A DNA stretch of 64,000 nucleotides from Inga oerstediana (Eukaryota > Streptophyta > Magnoliopsida > Fabales > Fabaceae), in contig OY723408.1 of NCBI GenBank assembly GCA_963210345.1, positions 38,018,966 through 38,082,965 on the forward strand, in the 5' to 3' direction. The translations under genes and the position numbers were made by a program. Below the pieces are notes generated by a model, which was not told the origin of the DNA, did no database searches, and was given only the letters and a program-made list of their open reading frames with translations. This document shows, piece by piece, positions 40,401 through 55,100 of the stretch (the stretch's first letter is position 1; each line of letters begins with the position of its first letter).

Positions 40401-43400
40401 GTTCGTGGCGGTTGAGGACACAAACAGATGAATTTGACAACATTATTTGACATTCTAGAATCCTTATGAAAAATGGAGTGGATAGGTGTGTTTTCACCGG
40501 ATTCTGAGACAGTGACGAAACTATCATTCTTTTGACCTCAAATTAGCCCAAATCTCGTTCGTGGCGGTTGAGGACACAAACAGATGAATTTGACAACATT
40601 ATTTGACATTCTAGAATCCGCATGAAAAATGGAGTGGATAGGTGGGTTTTCACCCCATTCCGAGACAGTGACGAAACTATCATTCTTTTGACATCAAATT
40701 AGCCCAAATATCGTTCGTGGCGGTTGAGGACACAAACAGATGAATTTGAAAACACTATTTGACATTTTAGAATCCTCATGAAAAATGGAGTGGATAGGTG
40801 GGTTTTCACTGCATTCCGAGACAGTGACCAAACTTTCATCCTTTTGACCTCAAATTAGCCCAAATCTCGTTCGTGGCGGTTGAGGACACAAACAGATGAA
40901 TTTGACAACATTTTTTGACATTCTTGAATCCGCATGAAAAATGGAGTGGATAAGTGGGTTTTCACCGCATTCCGAGACAGTGACCAAACTATCATTCTTT
41001 TGACCTCAAATTAGCACAAATCTCGTTCGTGGCGGTTGAGGACACAAACAGATGAATTTGACAACATTATTTGAAATTCTAGAATCCTCATGAAAAATGG
41101 AGTGGATAGGTGGGTTTTCACCGTATTACGAGACAGTGACCAAACTTTCATTCTTTTGATTTCAAATTAGCCCAAATCACGTTCGTGGCGGTTGAGGACA
41201 CAAACAGATGAATTTGACAACATTATTTGACATTCTAGAATCCTCATGAAAAATGGAGTGGATAGGTGGGTTTTCACCCCATTCCGATTCAGTGACCAAA
41301 CTTTCATTCTTTTGACCTCAAATTAGCCCAAATCTCGTTCGTGGCGGTTGAAGACACAAACAGATGAATTTGACAACATTATTTGACATTCTAGAATCCG
41401 CTTGAAAAATGGAGTGGATAGGTGGGTTTTCACCGCATTCCGAGACAGTGACGAAACTATCATTCTTTTGCCCTCAAATTAGCCCAAATCTCGTTCATGG
41501 CGGTTGAGGACACAAACAGATGAATTTGACAACATTATTTGACATTCTAGAATCCGCTTGAAAAATGGAGTGGATAGGTGGGTTTTCACCGCATTCCGAG
41601 ACAGTGACGAAACTATCATTCTTTTGCCCTCAAATTAGCCCAAATCTCGTTCGTGGCGGTTGAGGACACAAACAGATGAATTTGACAACATTATTTGAAA
41701 TTCTAGAATCCGCATGAAAAATGGAATGGATAGGTGGGTTTTCACCGCATTCCGAGACAGTGATGAAACAATCATTCTTTTGACCTCAAATTAGCACAAA
41801 TCTCGTTCGTGGCGGTTGAGGACACAAACAGATGAATTTGACAACATTATTTGAAATTCTAGAATCCGCATGAAAAATGGAGTGGATAGGTGGGTTTTCA
41901 CCGCATTCCGAGACAGTGACGAAACAATCATTCTTTTGACCTCAAATTAGCCCAAATCTCGTTCGTGGCGGTTGAGGACACAAACAGATGAATTTGACAA
42001 CATTATTTGAAATTCTAGAATCCGCATGAAAAATGGAGTGGATAGGTGGGTTTTCACCGCATTCCGAGACAGTGACGAAACAATCATTCTTTTGACCTCA
42101 AATTAGCCCAAATCTCGTTCGTGGCGGTTGAGGACACAAACAGATGAATTTGAAAACACTATTTGACATTTTAGAATCCTCATGAAAAATGGAGTGGATA
42201 GGTGGGTTTTCACTGCATTCCGAGACAGTGACCAAACTTTCATCCTTTTGACCTCAAATTAGCCCAAATCTCGTTCGTGGCGGTTGAGGACACAAACAGA
42301 TGAATTTGACAACATTTTTTGACATTCTTGAATCCGCATGAAAAATGGAGTGGATAAGTGGGTTTTCACCGCATTCCGAGACAGTGACCAAACTATCATT
42401 CTTTTGACCTCAAATTAGCACAAATCTCGTTCGTGGCGGTTGAGGACACAAACAGATGAATTTGACAACATTATTTGACATTCTAGAATCCTTATGAAAA
42501 ATGGAGTGGATAGGTGTCTTTTCACCGGATTCTGAGACAGTGACGAAACTATCATTCTTTTGACCTCAAATTAGCCCAAATCTCGTTCGTGGCGGTTGAG
42601 GACACAAACAGATGAATTTGACAACATTATTTGACATTCTAGAATCCGCATGAAAAATGGAGTGGATAGGTGGGTTTTCACCCCATTCCGAGACAGTGAC
42701 GAAACTATCATTCTTTTGACATCAAATTAGCCCAAATATCGTTCGTGGCGGTTGAGGACACAAACAGATGAATTTGAAAACACTATTTGACATTTTAGAA
42801 TCCTCATGAAAAATGGAGTGGATAGGTGGGTTTTCACTGCATTCCGAGACAGTGACCAAACTTTCATCCTTTTGACCTCAAATTAGCCCAAATCTCGTTC
42901 GTGGCGGTTGAGGACACAAACAGATGAATTTGACAACATTTTTTGACATTCTTGAATCCGCATGAAAAATGGAGTGGATAAGTGGGTTTTCACCGCATTC
43001 CGAGACAGTGACCAAACTATCATTCTTTTGACCTCAAATTAGCACAAATCTCGTTCGTGGCGGTTGAGGACACAAACAGATGAATTTGACAACATTATTT
43101 GAAATTCTAGAATCCTCATGAAAAATGGAGTGGATAGGTGGGTTTTCACCGTATTACGAGACAGTGACCAAACTTTCATTCTTTTGATTTCAAATTAGCC
43201 CAAATCTCGTTCGTGGCGGTTGAGGACACAAACAGATGAATTTGACAACATTATTTGACATTCTAGAATCCTCATGAAAAATGGAGTGGATAGGTGGGTT
43301 TTCACCCCATTCCGATTCAGTGACCAAACTTTCATTCTTTTGACCTCAAATTAGCCCAAATCTCGTTCGTGGCGGTTGAGGACACAAACAGATGAATTTG

Positions 43401-45085
43401 ACAACATTATTTGACATTCTAGAATCCGCTTGAAAAATGGAGTGGATAGGTGGGTTTTCACCGCATTCCGAGACAGTGACGAAACTATCATTCTTTTGCC
43501 CTCAAATTAGCCCAAATCTCGTTCATGGCGGTTGAGGACACAAACAGATGAATTTGACAACATTATTTGACATTCTAGAATCCGCTTGAAAAATGGAGTG
43601 GATAGGTGGGTTTTCACCGCATTCCGAGACAGTGACGAAACTATCATTCTTTTGCCCTCAAATTAGCCCAAATCTCGTTCGTGGCGGTTGAGGACACAAA
43701 CAGATGAATTTGACAACATTATTTGAAATTCTAGAATCCGCATGAAAAATGGAATGGATAGGTGGGTTTTCACCGCATTCCGAGACAGTGATGAAACAAT
43801 CATTCTTTTGACCTCAAATTAGCACAAATCTCGTTCGTGGCGGTTGAGGACACAAACAGATGAATTTGACAACATTATTTGAAATTCTAGAATCCGCATG
43901 AAAAATGGAGTGGATAGGTGGGTTTTCACCGCATTCCGAGACAGTGACGAAACAATCATTCTTTTGACCTCAAATTAGCCCAAATCTCGTTCGTGGCGGT
44001 TGAGGACACAAACAGATGAATTTGACAACATTATTTGAAATTCTAGAATCCGCATGAAAAATGGAGTGGATAGGTGGGTTTTCACCGCATTCCGAGACAG
44101 TGACGAAACAATCATTCTTTTGACCTCAAATTAGCCCAAATCTCGTTCGTGGCGGTTGAGGACACAAACAGATGAATTTGACAACATTATTTGACATTCT
44201 AGAATCCGCATGAAAAATGGAGTGGATAGGTGGGTTTTCACCGCATTCCGAGACAGTGACGAAACTATCATTCTTTTGACCTCAAATTAGCCCAAATCTC
44301 GTTCGTGGCGGTTGAGGACACAAACAGATGAATTTGACAACATTATTTGACATTCTAGAATCCTTATGAAAAATGGAGTGGATAGGTGTCTTTTCACCGG
44401 ATTCTGAGACAGTGACGAAACTATCATTCTTTTGACCTCAAATTAGCCCAAATCTCGTTCGTGGCGGTTGAGGACACAAACAGATGAATTTGACAACATT
44501 ATTTGACATTCTAGAATCCGCATGAAAAATGGAGTGGATAGGTGGGTTTTCACCCCATTCCGAGACAGTGACGAAACTATCATTCTTTTGACATCAAATT
44601 AGCCCAAATATCGTTCGTGGCGGTTGAGGACACAAACAGATGAATTTGAAAACACTATTTGACATTTTAGAATCCTCATGAAAAATGGAGTGGATAGGTG
44701 GGTTTTCACTGCATTCCGAGACAGTGACCAAACTTTCATTCTTTTGACCTCAAATTAGCCCAAATCTCGTTCGTGGCGGTTGAGGACACAAACAGATTAA
44801 TTTGACAACATTTTTTGACATTCTTGAATCCGCATGAAAAATGAAGTGGATAAGTGGGTTTTCACCGCATTCCGAGACAGTGACCAAACTATCATTCTTT
44901 TGACCTCAAATTAGCACAAATCTCGTTCGTGGCGGTTGAGGACACAAACAGATGAATTTGACAACATTATTTGAAATTCTAGAATCCTCATGAAAAATGG
45001 AGTGGATAGGTGGGTTTTCACCGTATTACGAGACAGTGACCAAACTTTCATTCTTTTGATTTCAAATTAGCCCAAATCTCGTTCG
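37442..45085. repeat. 12-mer HOR (1,872 bp), four copies, third rearranged to a 13-mer
   Basis: Unit order is F E E G G G H B' C' D I A, with F carrying ccgattcag (37,541, 39,413, 41,285, 43,313). Copies: 37,442-39,313; 39,314-41,185; 41,186-43,213; 43,214-45,085. The third G-type block starts with ggaatgg and gatgaaacaatc in every copy, although 39,841-39,900 has gacaatgatg. Copy 3 reads F E E G G G, D I, B' C' D I A: it lacks H and has an extra D-I pair at 42,122-42,433. Copies 3 and 4 share tgtctttt in B' (42,515 and 44,387), which copies 1 and 2 lack. Confidence 0.93.
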
Positions 45086-48000
45086 TGGCGGTTGAGGACA
45101 CAAACAGATGAATTTGACAACATTATTTGACATTCTAGAATCCTTATGAAAAATGGAGTGGATAGGTGTGTTTTCACCGCATTCTGAGACAGTGACGAAA
45201 CTATCATTCTTTTGACCTCAAATTAGCCCAAATCTCGTTCGTGGCGGTTGAGGACACAAACAGATGAATTTGACAACATTATTTGACAATCTAGAATCCT
45301 CATGAAAAATGGAGTGGATAGGTGGGTTTTCACCCCATTCCGAGACAGTGACGAAACTATCATTCTTTTGACATCAAATTAGCCCAAATATCGTTCGTGG
45401 CGGTTGAGGACACAAACAGATGAATTTGAAAACACTATTTGACATTTTAGAATCCTCATGAAAAATGGAGTGGATAGGTGGGTTTTCACTGCATTACGAG
45501 ACAGTGACCAAACTTTCATTCTTTTGATTTCAAATTAGCCCAAATCTCGTTCGTGGCGGTTGAGGACACAAACAGATGAATTTGACAACATTATTTGACA
45601 TTCTAGAATCCTTATGAAAAATGGAGTGGATAGGTGTGTTTTCACCGCATTCTGAGACAGTGACGAAACTATCATTCTTTTGACCTCAAATTAGCCCAAA
45701 TCTCGTTCGTGGCGGTTGAGGACACAAACAGATGAATTTGACAACATTTTTTGACATTCTTGAATCCGCATGAAAAATGGAGTGGATAAGTGGGTTTTCA
45801 CCGCATTCCGAGACAGTGACCAAACTATCATTCTTTTGACCTCAAATTAGCACAAATCTCGTTCGTGGCGGTTGAGGACACAAACAGATGAATTTGACAA
45901 CATTATTTGAAATTCTAGAATCCGCATGAAAAATGGAGTGGATAGGTGGGTTTTCACCGCATTCCGAGACAGTGACGAAACAATCATTCTTTTGACCTCA
46001 AATTAGCCCAAATCTCGTTCGTGGCGGTTGAGGACACAAACAGATGAATTTGACAACATTATTTGAAATTCTAGAATCCTCATGAAAAATGGAGTGGATA
46101 GGTGGGTTTTCACCGTATTACGAGACAGTGACCAAACTTTCATTCTTTTGATTTCAAATTAGCCCAAATCTCGTTCGTGGTGGTTGAGGACACAAACAGA
46201 TGAATTTTACAACATTATTTGACATTCTAGAATCCGCATGAAAAATGGAGTGGATAGGTGGGTTTTCACCGCATTCCGAGACAGTGAGGAAACTATCATT
46301 CTTTTGACCTCAAATTAGCCCAAATCTCGTTCGTGGCGGTTGAGGACACAAACAGATGAATTTGACAACATTATTTGACAATCTAGAATCCTCATGAAAA
46401 ATGGAGTGGATAGGTGGGTTTTCACCCCATTCCGAGACAGTGACGAAACTATCATTCTTTTGACATCAAATTAGCCCAAATCTCGTTCATGGCGGTTGAG
46501 GACACAAACAGATGAATTTGACAACATTATTAGAAATTCTAGAATCCTCATGAAAAATGGAGTGGATAGGTGGGTTTTCACCGTATTACGAGACAGTGAC
46601 CAAACTTTCATTCTTTTGATTTCAAATTAGCCCAAATCTCGTTCGTGGCGGTTGAGGACACAAACAGATGAATTTGACAACATTATTAGAAATTCTAGAA
46701 TCCTCATGAAAAATGGAGTGGATAGGTGGGTTTTCACCGTATTACGAGACAGTGACCAAACTTTCATTCTTTTGATTTCAAATTAGCCCAAATCTCGTTC
46801 GTGGCGGTTGAGGACACAAACAGATGAATTTGACAACATTATTTGACATTCTAGAATCCTCATGAAAAATGGAGTGGATAGGTGGGTTTTCACCCCATTC
46901 CGATACAGTGACCAAACTTTCATTCTTTTGACCTTAAATTAGCCCAAATCTCGTTCGTGGCGGTTGTAGACACAAACGGATGAATTTGACAACATTATTT
47001 GACAATCTAGAATCCTCATGAAAAATGGAGTGGATAGGTGGGTTTTCACCCCATTCCGAGACAGTGACGAAACTATCATTCTTTTGACATCAAATTAGCC
47101 CAAATCTCGTTCATGGCGGTTGAGGACACAAACAGATGAATTTGACAACATTATTTGACATTCTAGAATCCGCTTGAAAAATGGAGTGGATAGGTGGGTT
47201 TTCACCGCATTCCGAGACAGTGACGAAACTATCATTCTTTTGCCCTCAAATTAGCCCAAATCTCGTTCGTGGCGGTTGAGGACACAAACAGATGAATTTG
47301 ACAACATTATTTGAAATTCTAGAATCCGCATGAAAAATGGAGTGGATAGGTGGGTTTTCACCGCATTCCGAGACAGTGACGAAACAATCATTCTTTTGAC
47401 CTCAAATTAGCCCAAATCTCGTTCGTGGCGGTTGAGGACACAAACAGATGAATTTGACAACATTATTTGACATTCTAGAATCCGCATGAAAAATGGAGTG
47501 GATAGGTGGGTTTTCACCGCATTCCGAGACAGTGACGAAACTATCATTCTTTTGACCTCAAATTAGCCCAAATCTCGTTCGTGGCGGTTGAGGACACAAA
47601 CAGATGAATTTGACAACATTATTTGACATTCTAGAATCCTTATGAAAAATGGAGTGGATAGGTGTGTTTTCACAGGATTCTGAGACAGTGACGAAACTAT
47701 CAATCTTTTGACCTCATATTAGCCCAAATCTCGTTCGTGGCGGTTGAGGACACAAACAGATGAATTTGACAACATTATTTGACATTCTAGAATCCGCATG
47801 AAAAATGGAGTGGATAGGTGGGTTTTCACCCCATTCCGAGACAGTGACGAAACTATCATTCTTTTGACCTCAAATTAGCCCAAATCTCGTTCGTGGCGGT
47901 TGAGGACACAAACAGATGAATTTGACAACATTATTTGAAATTCTAGAATCCTCATGAAAAATGGAGTGGATAGGTGGGTTTTCACCGTATTACGAGACAG

Positions 48001-51000
48001 TGACCAAACTTTCATTCTTTTGATTTCAAATTAGCCCAAATCTCGTTCGTGGCGGTTGAGGACACAAACAGATGAATTTGACAACATTATTTGACATTCT
48101 AGAATCCTCATGAAAAATGGAGTGGATAGGTGGGTTTTCACCCCATTCCGATACAGTGACCAAACTTTCATTCTTTTGACCTCAAATTAGCCCAAATCTC
48201 GTTCGTGGCGGTTGAGGACACAAACAGATGAATTTGACAACATTATTTGACATTCTAGAATCCGCTTGAAAAATGGAGTGGATAGGTGGGTTTTCACTGC
48301 ATTCCGATACAGTGACCAAACTTTCATTCTTTTGACCTCAAATTAGCCCAAATCTCGTTCGTGGCGGTTGAGGACACAAACAGATGAATTTGACAATATT
48401 ATTTGACATTCTAGAATCCGCTTGAAAAATGGAGTGGATAGGTGGGTTTTCACTGCATTCCGAGACAGTGACGAAACTATCATTCTTTTGCCCTCAAATT
48501 AGCCCAAATCTCGTTCATGGCGGTTGAGGACACAAACAGATGAATTTGACAACATTATTTGAAATTCTAGAATCCGCATGAAAAATGGAGTGGATAGGTG
48601 GGTTTTCACCGCATTCCGAGACAGTGACGAAACAATCATTCTTTTGACCTCAAATTAGCCCAAATCTCGTTCGTGGCGGTTGAGGACACAAACAGATGAA
48701 TTTGACAACATTATTTGACATTCTAGAATCCGCATGAAAAATGGAGTGGATAGGTGGGTTTTCACCGCATTCTGAGACAGTGACGAAACTATCATTCTTT
48801 TGACCTCAAATTAGCCCAAATCTCGTTCGTGGCGGTTGAGGACACAAACAGATGAATTTGACAACATTATTTGACATTCTAGAATCCTTATGAAAAATGG
48901 AGTGGATAGGTGTGTTTTCACCGGATTCTGAGACAGTGACGAAACTATCATTCTTTTGACCTCAAATTAGCCCAAATCTCGTTCGTGGCGGTTGAGGACA
49001 CAAACAGATGAATTTGACAACATTATTTGACATTCTAGAATCCGCATGAAAAATGGAGTGGATAGGTGGGTTTTCACCCCATTCCGAGACAGTGACGAAA
49101 CTATCATTCTTTTGACATCAAATTAGACCAAATCTCGTTCGTGGCGGTTGAGGACACAAACAGATGAATTTGAAAACACTATTTGACATTTTAGAATCCT
49201 CATGAAAAATGGAGTGGATAGGTGGGTTTTCACTGCATTCCGAGACAGTGACCAAACTTTCATTCTTTTGACCTCAAATTAGCCCAAATCTCGTTCGTGG
49301 CGGTTGAGGACACAAACAGATGAATTTGACAACATTTTTTGACATTCTTGAATCCGCATGAAAAATGGAGTGGATAAGTGGGTTTTCACCGCATTACGAG
49401 ACAGTGACCAAACTATCATTCTTTTGACCTCAAATTAGCACAAATCTCGTTCGTGGCGGTTGAGGACACAAACAGATGAATTTGACAACATTATTTGAAA
49501 TTCTAGAATCCTCATGAAAAATGGAGTGGATAGGTGGGTTTTCACCGTATTACGAGACAGTGACCAAACTTTCATTCTTTTGATTTCAAATTAGCCCAAA
49601 TCTCGTTCGTGGCGGTTGAGGACACAAACAGATGAATTTGACAACATTATTTGACATTCTAGAATCCTTATGAAAAATGGAGTGGATAGGTGTGTTTTCA
49701 CCGCATTCTGAGACAGTGACGAAACTATCATTCTTTTGACCTCAAATTAGCCCAAATCTCGTTCGTGGCGGTTGAGGACACAAACAGATGAATTTGACAA
49801 CATTATTTGACAATCTAGAATCCTCATGAAAAATGGAGTGGATAGGTGGGTTTTCACCCCATTCCGAGACAGTGACGAAACTATCATTCTTTTGACATCA
49901 AATTAGCCCAAATATCGTTCGTGGCGGTTGAGGACACAAACAGATGAATTTGAAAACAATATTTGACATTGTAGAATCCTCATGAAAAATGGAGTGGATA
50001 GGTGGGTTTTCACTGCATTCCGAGACAGTGACCAAACTTTCATTCTTCTGACCTCAAATTGGCCCAAATCTCGTTCGTGGCGGTTGAGGACACAAACAGA
50101 TGAATTTGACAACATTATTTGACATTCTCGAATCCTTATGAAAAATGGAGAGGATAAGTGGGTTTTCACCGCATTCCGAGACAGTGACCAAACTATCATT
50201 CTTTTGACCTCAAATTAGCACAAATCTCTTTCGTGGCGGTTGAGGACACAAACAAATGAATTTGACAACATTTTTGAAATTCTAGAATCCGCATGAAAAA
50301 TGGAGTGGATAGGTGGGTTTTCACCGCATTCCGAGACAGTGACGAAACAATCATTCTTTTGACCTCAAATTAGCCCAAATCTCGTTCGTGGCGGTTGAGG
50401 ACACAAATAGATGAATTTGACAACATTATTTGACATTCTAGAATCCGCATGAAAAATGGAGTGGATAGGTGGGTTTTCACCGCATTCCGAGACAGTGACG
50501 AAACTATCATTCTTTTGACATCAAATTAGCCCAAATCTCGTTTCTGGCGGTTGAGGACACAAACAGATGAATTTGACAACATTATTTGACATTCTAGAAT
50601 CCGCATGAAAAATGGAGTGGGTAGGTGGGTTTTCACCCCATTCCGAGACAGTGACGAAACTATCATTCTTTTGACATCAAATTAGAACAAATATCGTTCG
50701 TGGCGGTTGAGGACACAAACAGATGAATTTGAAAACACTATTTGACATTTTAGAATCCTCATGAAAAATGGAGTGGATAGGTGGGTTTTCACTGCATTCC
50801 GAGACAGTGACCAAACTTTCATTCTTTTGACCTCAAATTAGCCAAAATCTCGTTCGTGGCGGTTGAGGACACAAACAGATGAATTTGACAACATTATTTG
50901 ACATTCTAGAATCCTTATGAAAAATGGAGTGGATAGGTGTGTTTTCACCGGATTCTGAGATAGTGACGAAACTATCATTCTTTTGACCTCAAATTAGCAC

Positions 51001-52104
51001 AAATCTCGTTCGTGGCGGTTGAGGACACAAACAGATGAATTTGACAACATTATTTGAAATTCTAGAATCCTCATGAAAAATGGAGTGGATAGGTGGGTTT
51101 TCACCGTATTACGAGACAGTGACCAAACTTTCATTCTTTTGATTTCAAATTAGCCCAAATCTCGTTCGTGGCGGTTGAGGACACAAACAGATGAATTTGA
51201 CAACATTATTTGACATTCTAGAATCCGCATGAAAAATGGAGTGGATAGGTGGGTTTTCACCGCATTCCGAGACAGTGACGAAACTATCATTCTTTTGACC
51301 TCAAATTAGCCCAAATCTCGTTCGTGGCGGTTGAGGACACAAACAGATGAATTTGACAACATTATTTGACATTCTAGAATCCTTATGAAAAATGGAGTGG
51401 ATAGGTGTGTTTTCACCGGATTCTGAGACAGTGACGAAACTATCATTCTTTTGACCTCAAATTAGCCCAAATCTCGTTCGTGGCGGTTGAGGACACAAAC
51501 AGATGAATTTGACAACATTATTTGACATTCTAGAATCCGCATGAAAAATGGAGTGGATAGGTGGGTTTTCACCCCATTCCGAGACAGTGACGAAACTATC
51601 ATTCTTTTGACATCAAATTAGCCCAAATATCGTTCGTGGCGGTTGAGGACACAAACAGATGAATTTGAAAACACTATTTGACATTTTAGAATCCTCATGA
51701 AAAATGGAGTGGATAGGTGGGTTTTCACTGCATTCCGAGACAGTGACCAAACTTTCATTCTTTTGACCTCAAATTAGCCCAAATCTCGTTCGTGGCGGTT
51801 GAGGACACAAACAGATGAATTTGACAACATTTTTTGACATTCTTGAATCCGCATGAAAAATGGAGTGGATAAGTGGGTTTTCACCGCATTCCGAGACATT
51901 GACCAAACTATCATTCTTTTGACCTCAAATTAGCACAAATCTCGTTCGTGGCGGTTGAGGACACAAACAGATGAATTTGACAACATTATTTGAAATTCTA
52001 GAATCCTCATGAAAAATGGAGTGGATAGGTGGGTTTTCACCGTATTACGAGACAGTGACCAAACTTTCATTCTTTTGATTTCAAATTAGCCCAAATCTCG
52101 TTCG
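45086..52104. repeat. Mixed-order satellite segment, 45 monomers
   Basis: No long exact HOR is visible here. Subtype order is irregular and chimeras are frequent: 45,398 is D in front and A behind, 48,206 is E in front and F behind, 50,078 has ccttatg with ggagaggataag. Two adjacent A monomers (46,490 and 46,646) share cattattagaaattc, a single-monomer duplication. The 50,234 monomer is 155 bp (acatttttgaaat at 50,268-50,280). Singletons include tggtgg with attttac (46,178), ggttgtag with acggatg (46,958) and aattggcc (about 50,058). The last removes a minus-strand stop. Confidence 0.85.
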
Positions 52105-55100
52105 TGGCGGTTGGGGACACAAACAGATGAATTTGACAACATTATTTGACATTCTAGAATCCTTATGAAAAATGGAGTGGATAGGTGTGTTTTCACCGCA
52201 TTCTGAGACAGTGACGAAACTATCATTCTTTTGACCTCAAATTAGCCCAAATCTCGTTCGTGGCGGTTGAGGACACAAACAGATGAATTTGACAACATTA
52301 TTTGACAATCTAGAATCCTCATGAAAAATGGAGTGGATAGGTGGGTTTTCACCCCATTCCGAGACAGTGACGAAACTATCATTCTTTTGACATCAAATTA
52401 GCCCAAATATCGTTCGTGGCGGTTGAGGACACAAACAGATGAATTTGAAAACACTATTTGACATTTTAGAATCCTCATGAAAAATGGAGTGGATAGGTGG
52501 GTTTTCACTGCATTCCGAGACAGTGACCAAACTTTCATTCTTCTGACCTCAAATTAGCCCAAATCTTGTTCGTGGCGGTTGAGGACACAAACAGATGAAT
52601 TTGACAACATTATTTGACATTCTTGAATCCGCATGAAAAATGGAGAGGATAAGTGGGTTTTCACCGCATTCCGAGACAGTGACCAAACTATCATTCTTTT
52701 GACCTCAAATTAGCCCAAATCTCGTTCGTGGCGGTTGAGGACACAAACAGATGAATTTGACAACATTATTTGACATTCTAGAATCCGCATGAAAAATGGA
52801 GTGGATAGGTGGGTTTTTACTGCATTCCGAGACAGTGACCAAACTTTCATTCTTCTGACCTCAAATTAGCCCAAATCTCGTTCGTGGCGGTTGAGGACAC
52901 AAACAGATGAATTTGACAACATTATTTGACATTCTTGAATCCGCATGAAAAATGGAGAGGATAAGTGGGTTTTCACCGCATTCCGAGACAGTGACCAAAC
53001 TTTCATTCTTTTGATTTCAAATTAGCCCAAATCTCGTTCGTGGCGGTTGAGGACACAAACAGATGAATTTGACAACATTATTTGACATTCTAGAATCCGC
53101 TTGAAAAATGGAGTGGATAGGTGGGTTTTCACCGCATTCCGAGACAGTGACGAAACTATAATTCTTTTGCCCTCAAATTAGCCCAAATCTCGTTCATGGC
53201 GGTTGAGGAAACAAACAGATGAATTTGACAACATTATTTGACATTCTAGAATCCGCTTGAAAAATGGAGTGGATAGGTGGGTTTTCACCGCATTCCGAGA
53301 CAGTGACGAAACTATCATTCTTTTGCCCTCAAATTAGCCCAAATCTCGTTCGTGGCGGTTGAGGACACAAACAGATGAATTTGACAACATTATTTGAAAT
53401 TCTAGAATCCGCATGAAAAATGGAATGGATAGGTGGGTTTTCTCCGCATTCCGAGACAGTGACGAAACAATCATTCTTTTGACCTCAAATTAGCCCAAAT
53501 CTCGTTCGTGGCGGTTGAGAACACAAACAGATGAATTTGACAACATTATTTGACATTCTAGAATCCGCATGAAAAATGGAGTATATAGGTGGGTTTTCAC
53601 CGCATTCCGAGACAGTGACGAAACTATCATTCTTTTGACCTCAAATTAGCCCAAATCTCGTTCGTGGCGGTTGAGGACACAAACAGATGAATTTGACAAC
53701 ATTATTTGACATTCTAGAATCCTTATGAAAAATGGAGTGGATAGGTGTGTTTTCACCGTATTCTGAGACAGTGACGAAACTATCATTCTTTTGACCTCAA
53801 ATTAGCCCAAATCTCGTTCGTGGCGGTTGTTGACACAAACAGATGAATTTGACAACATTATTTGAAATTCTAGAATCCGCATGAAAAATGGAGTGGATAG
53901 GTGGGTTTTCACCGCATTCCGAGACAGTGACGAAACAATCATTCTTTTGACCTCAAATTAGCCCAAATCTCGTTCGTGGCGGTTGAGGACACAAACAGAT
54001 GAATTTGACAACATTATTTGACATTCTAGAATCCGCATGAAAAATGGAGTGGATAGGTGGGTTTTCACTGCATTCCGAGACAGTGACCAAACTTTCATTC
54101 TTCTGACCTCAAATTAGCCCAAATCTCGTTCGTGGCGGTTGAGGACACAAACAGATGAATTTGACAACATTATTTGACATTCTTGAATCCGCATGAAAAA
54201 TGGAGAGGATAAGTGGGTTTTCACCGCATTCCGAGACAGTGACCAAACTATCATTCTTTTGACCTCAAATTAGCACAAATCTCGTTCGTGGCGGTTGAGG
54301 ACACAAACAGATGAATTTGACAACATTATTTGAAATTCTAGAATCCTCATGAAAAATGGAGTGGATAGGTGGGTTTTCACCGTATTACGAGACAGTGACC
54401 AAACTTTCATTCTTCTGACCTCAAATTAGCCCAAATCTCGTTCGTGGCGGTTGAGGACACAAACAGATGAATTTGACAACATTATTTGACATTCTTGAAT
54501 CCGCATGAAAAATGGAGAGGATAAGTGGGTTTTCACCGCATTCCGAGACAGTGACGAAACTATCATTCTTTTGACCTCAAATTAGCCCAAATCTCGTTCG
54601 TGGCGGTTGAGGACACAAACAGATGAATTTGACAACATTATTTGACATTCTAGAATCCTTATGAAAAATGGAGTGGATAGGTGTGTTTTCACCGTATTCT
54701 GAGACAGTGACGAAACTATCATTCTTTTGACCTCAAATTAGCCCAAATCTCGTTCGTGGCGGTTGTTGACACAAACAGATGAATTTGACAACATTATTTG
54801 AAATTCTAGAATCCGCATGAAAAATGGAGTGGATAGGTGGGTTTTCACCGCATTCCGAGACAGTGACGAAACAATCATTCTTTTGACCTCAAATTAGCCC
54901 AAATCTCGTTCGTGGCGGTTGAGGACACAAACAGATGAATTTGACAACATTATTTGACATTCTAGAATCCGCATGAAAAATGGAGTGGATAGGTGGGTTT
55001 TCACTGCATTCCGAGACAGTGACCAAACTTTCATTCTTCTGACCTCAAATTAGCCCAAATCTCGTTCGTGGCGGTTGAGGACACAAACAGATGAATTTGA

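Noticed and set aside
49903..50199. 98-codon minus-strand open frame
   Set aside because: It lies in a different repeat frame, opened by aattggcc replacing aattagcc at about 50,058. It spans nearly two monomers and its sequence is internally repeated. No promoter, coding bias or domain.
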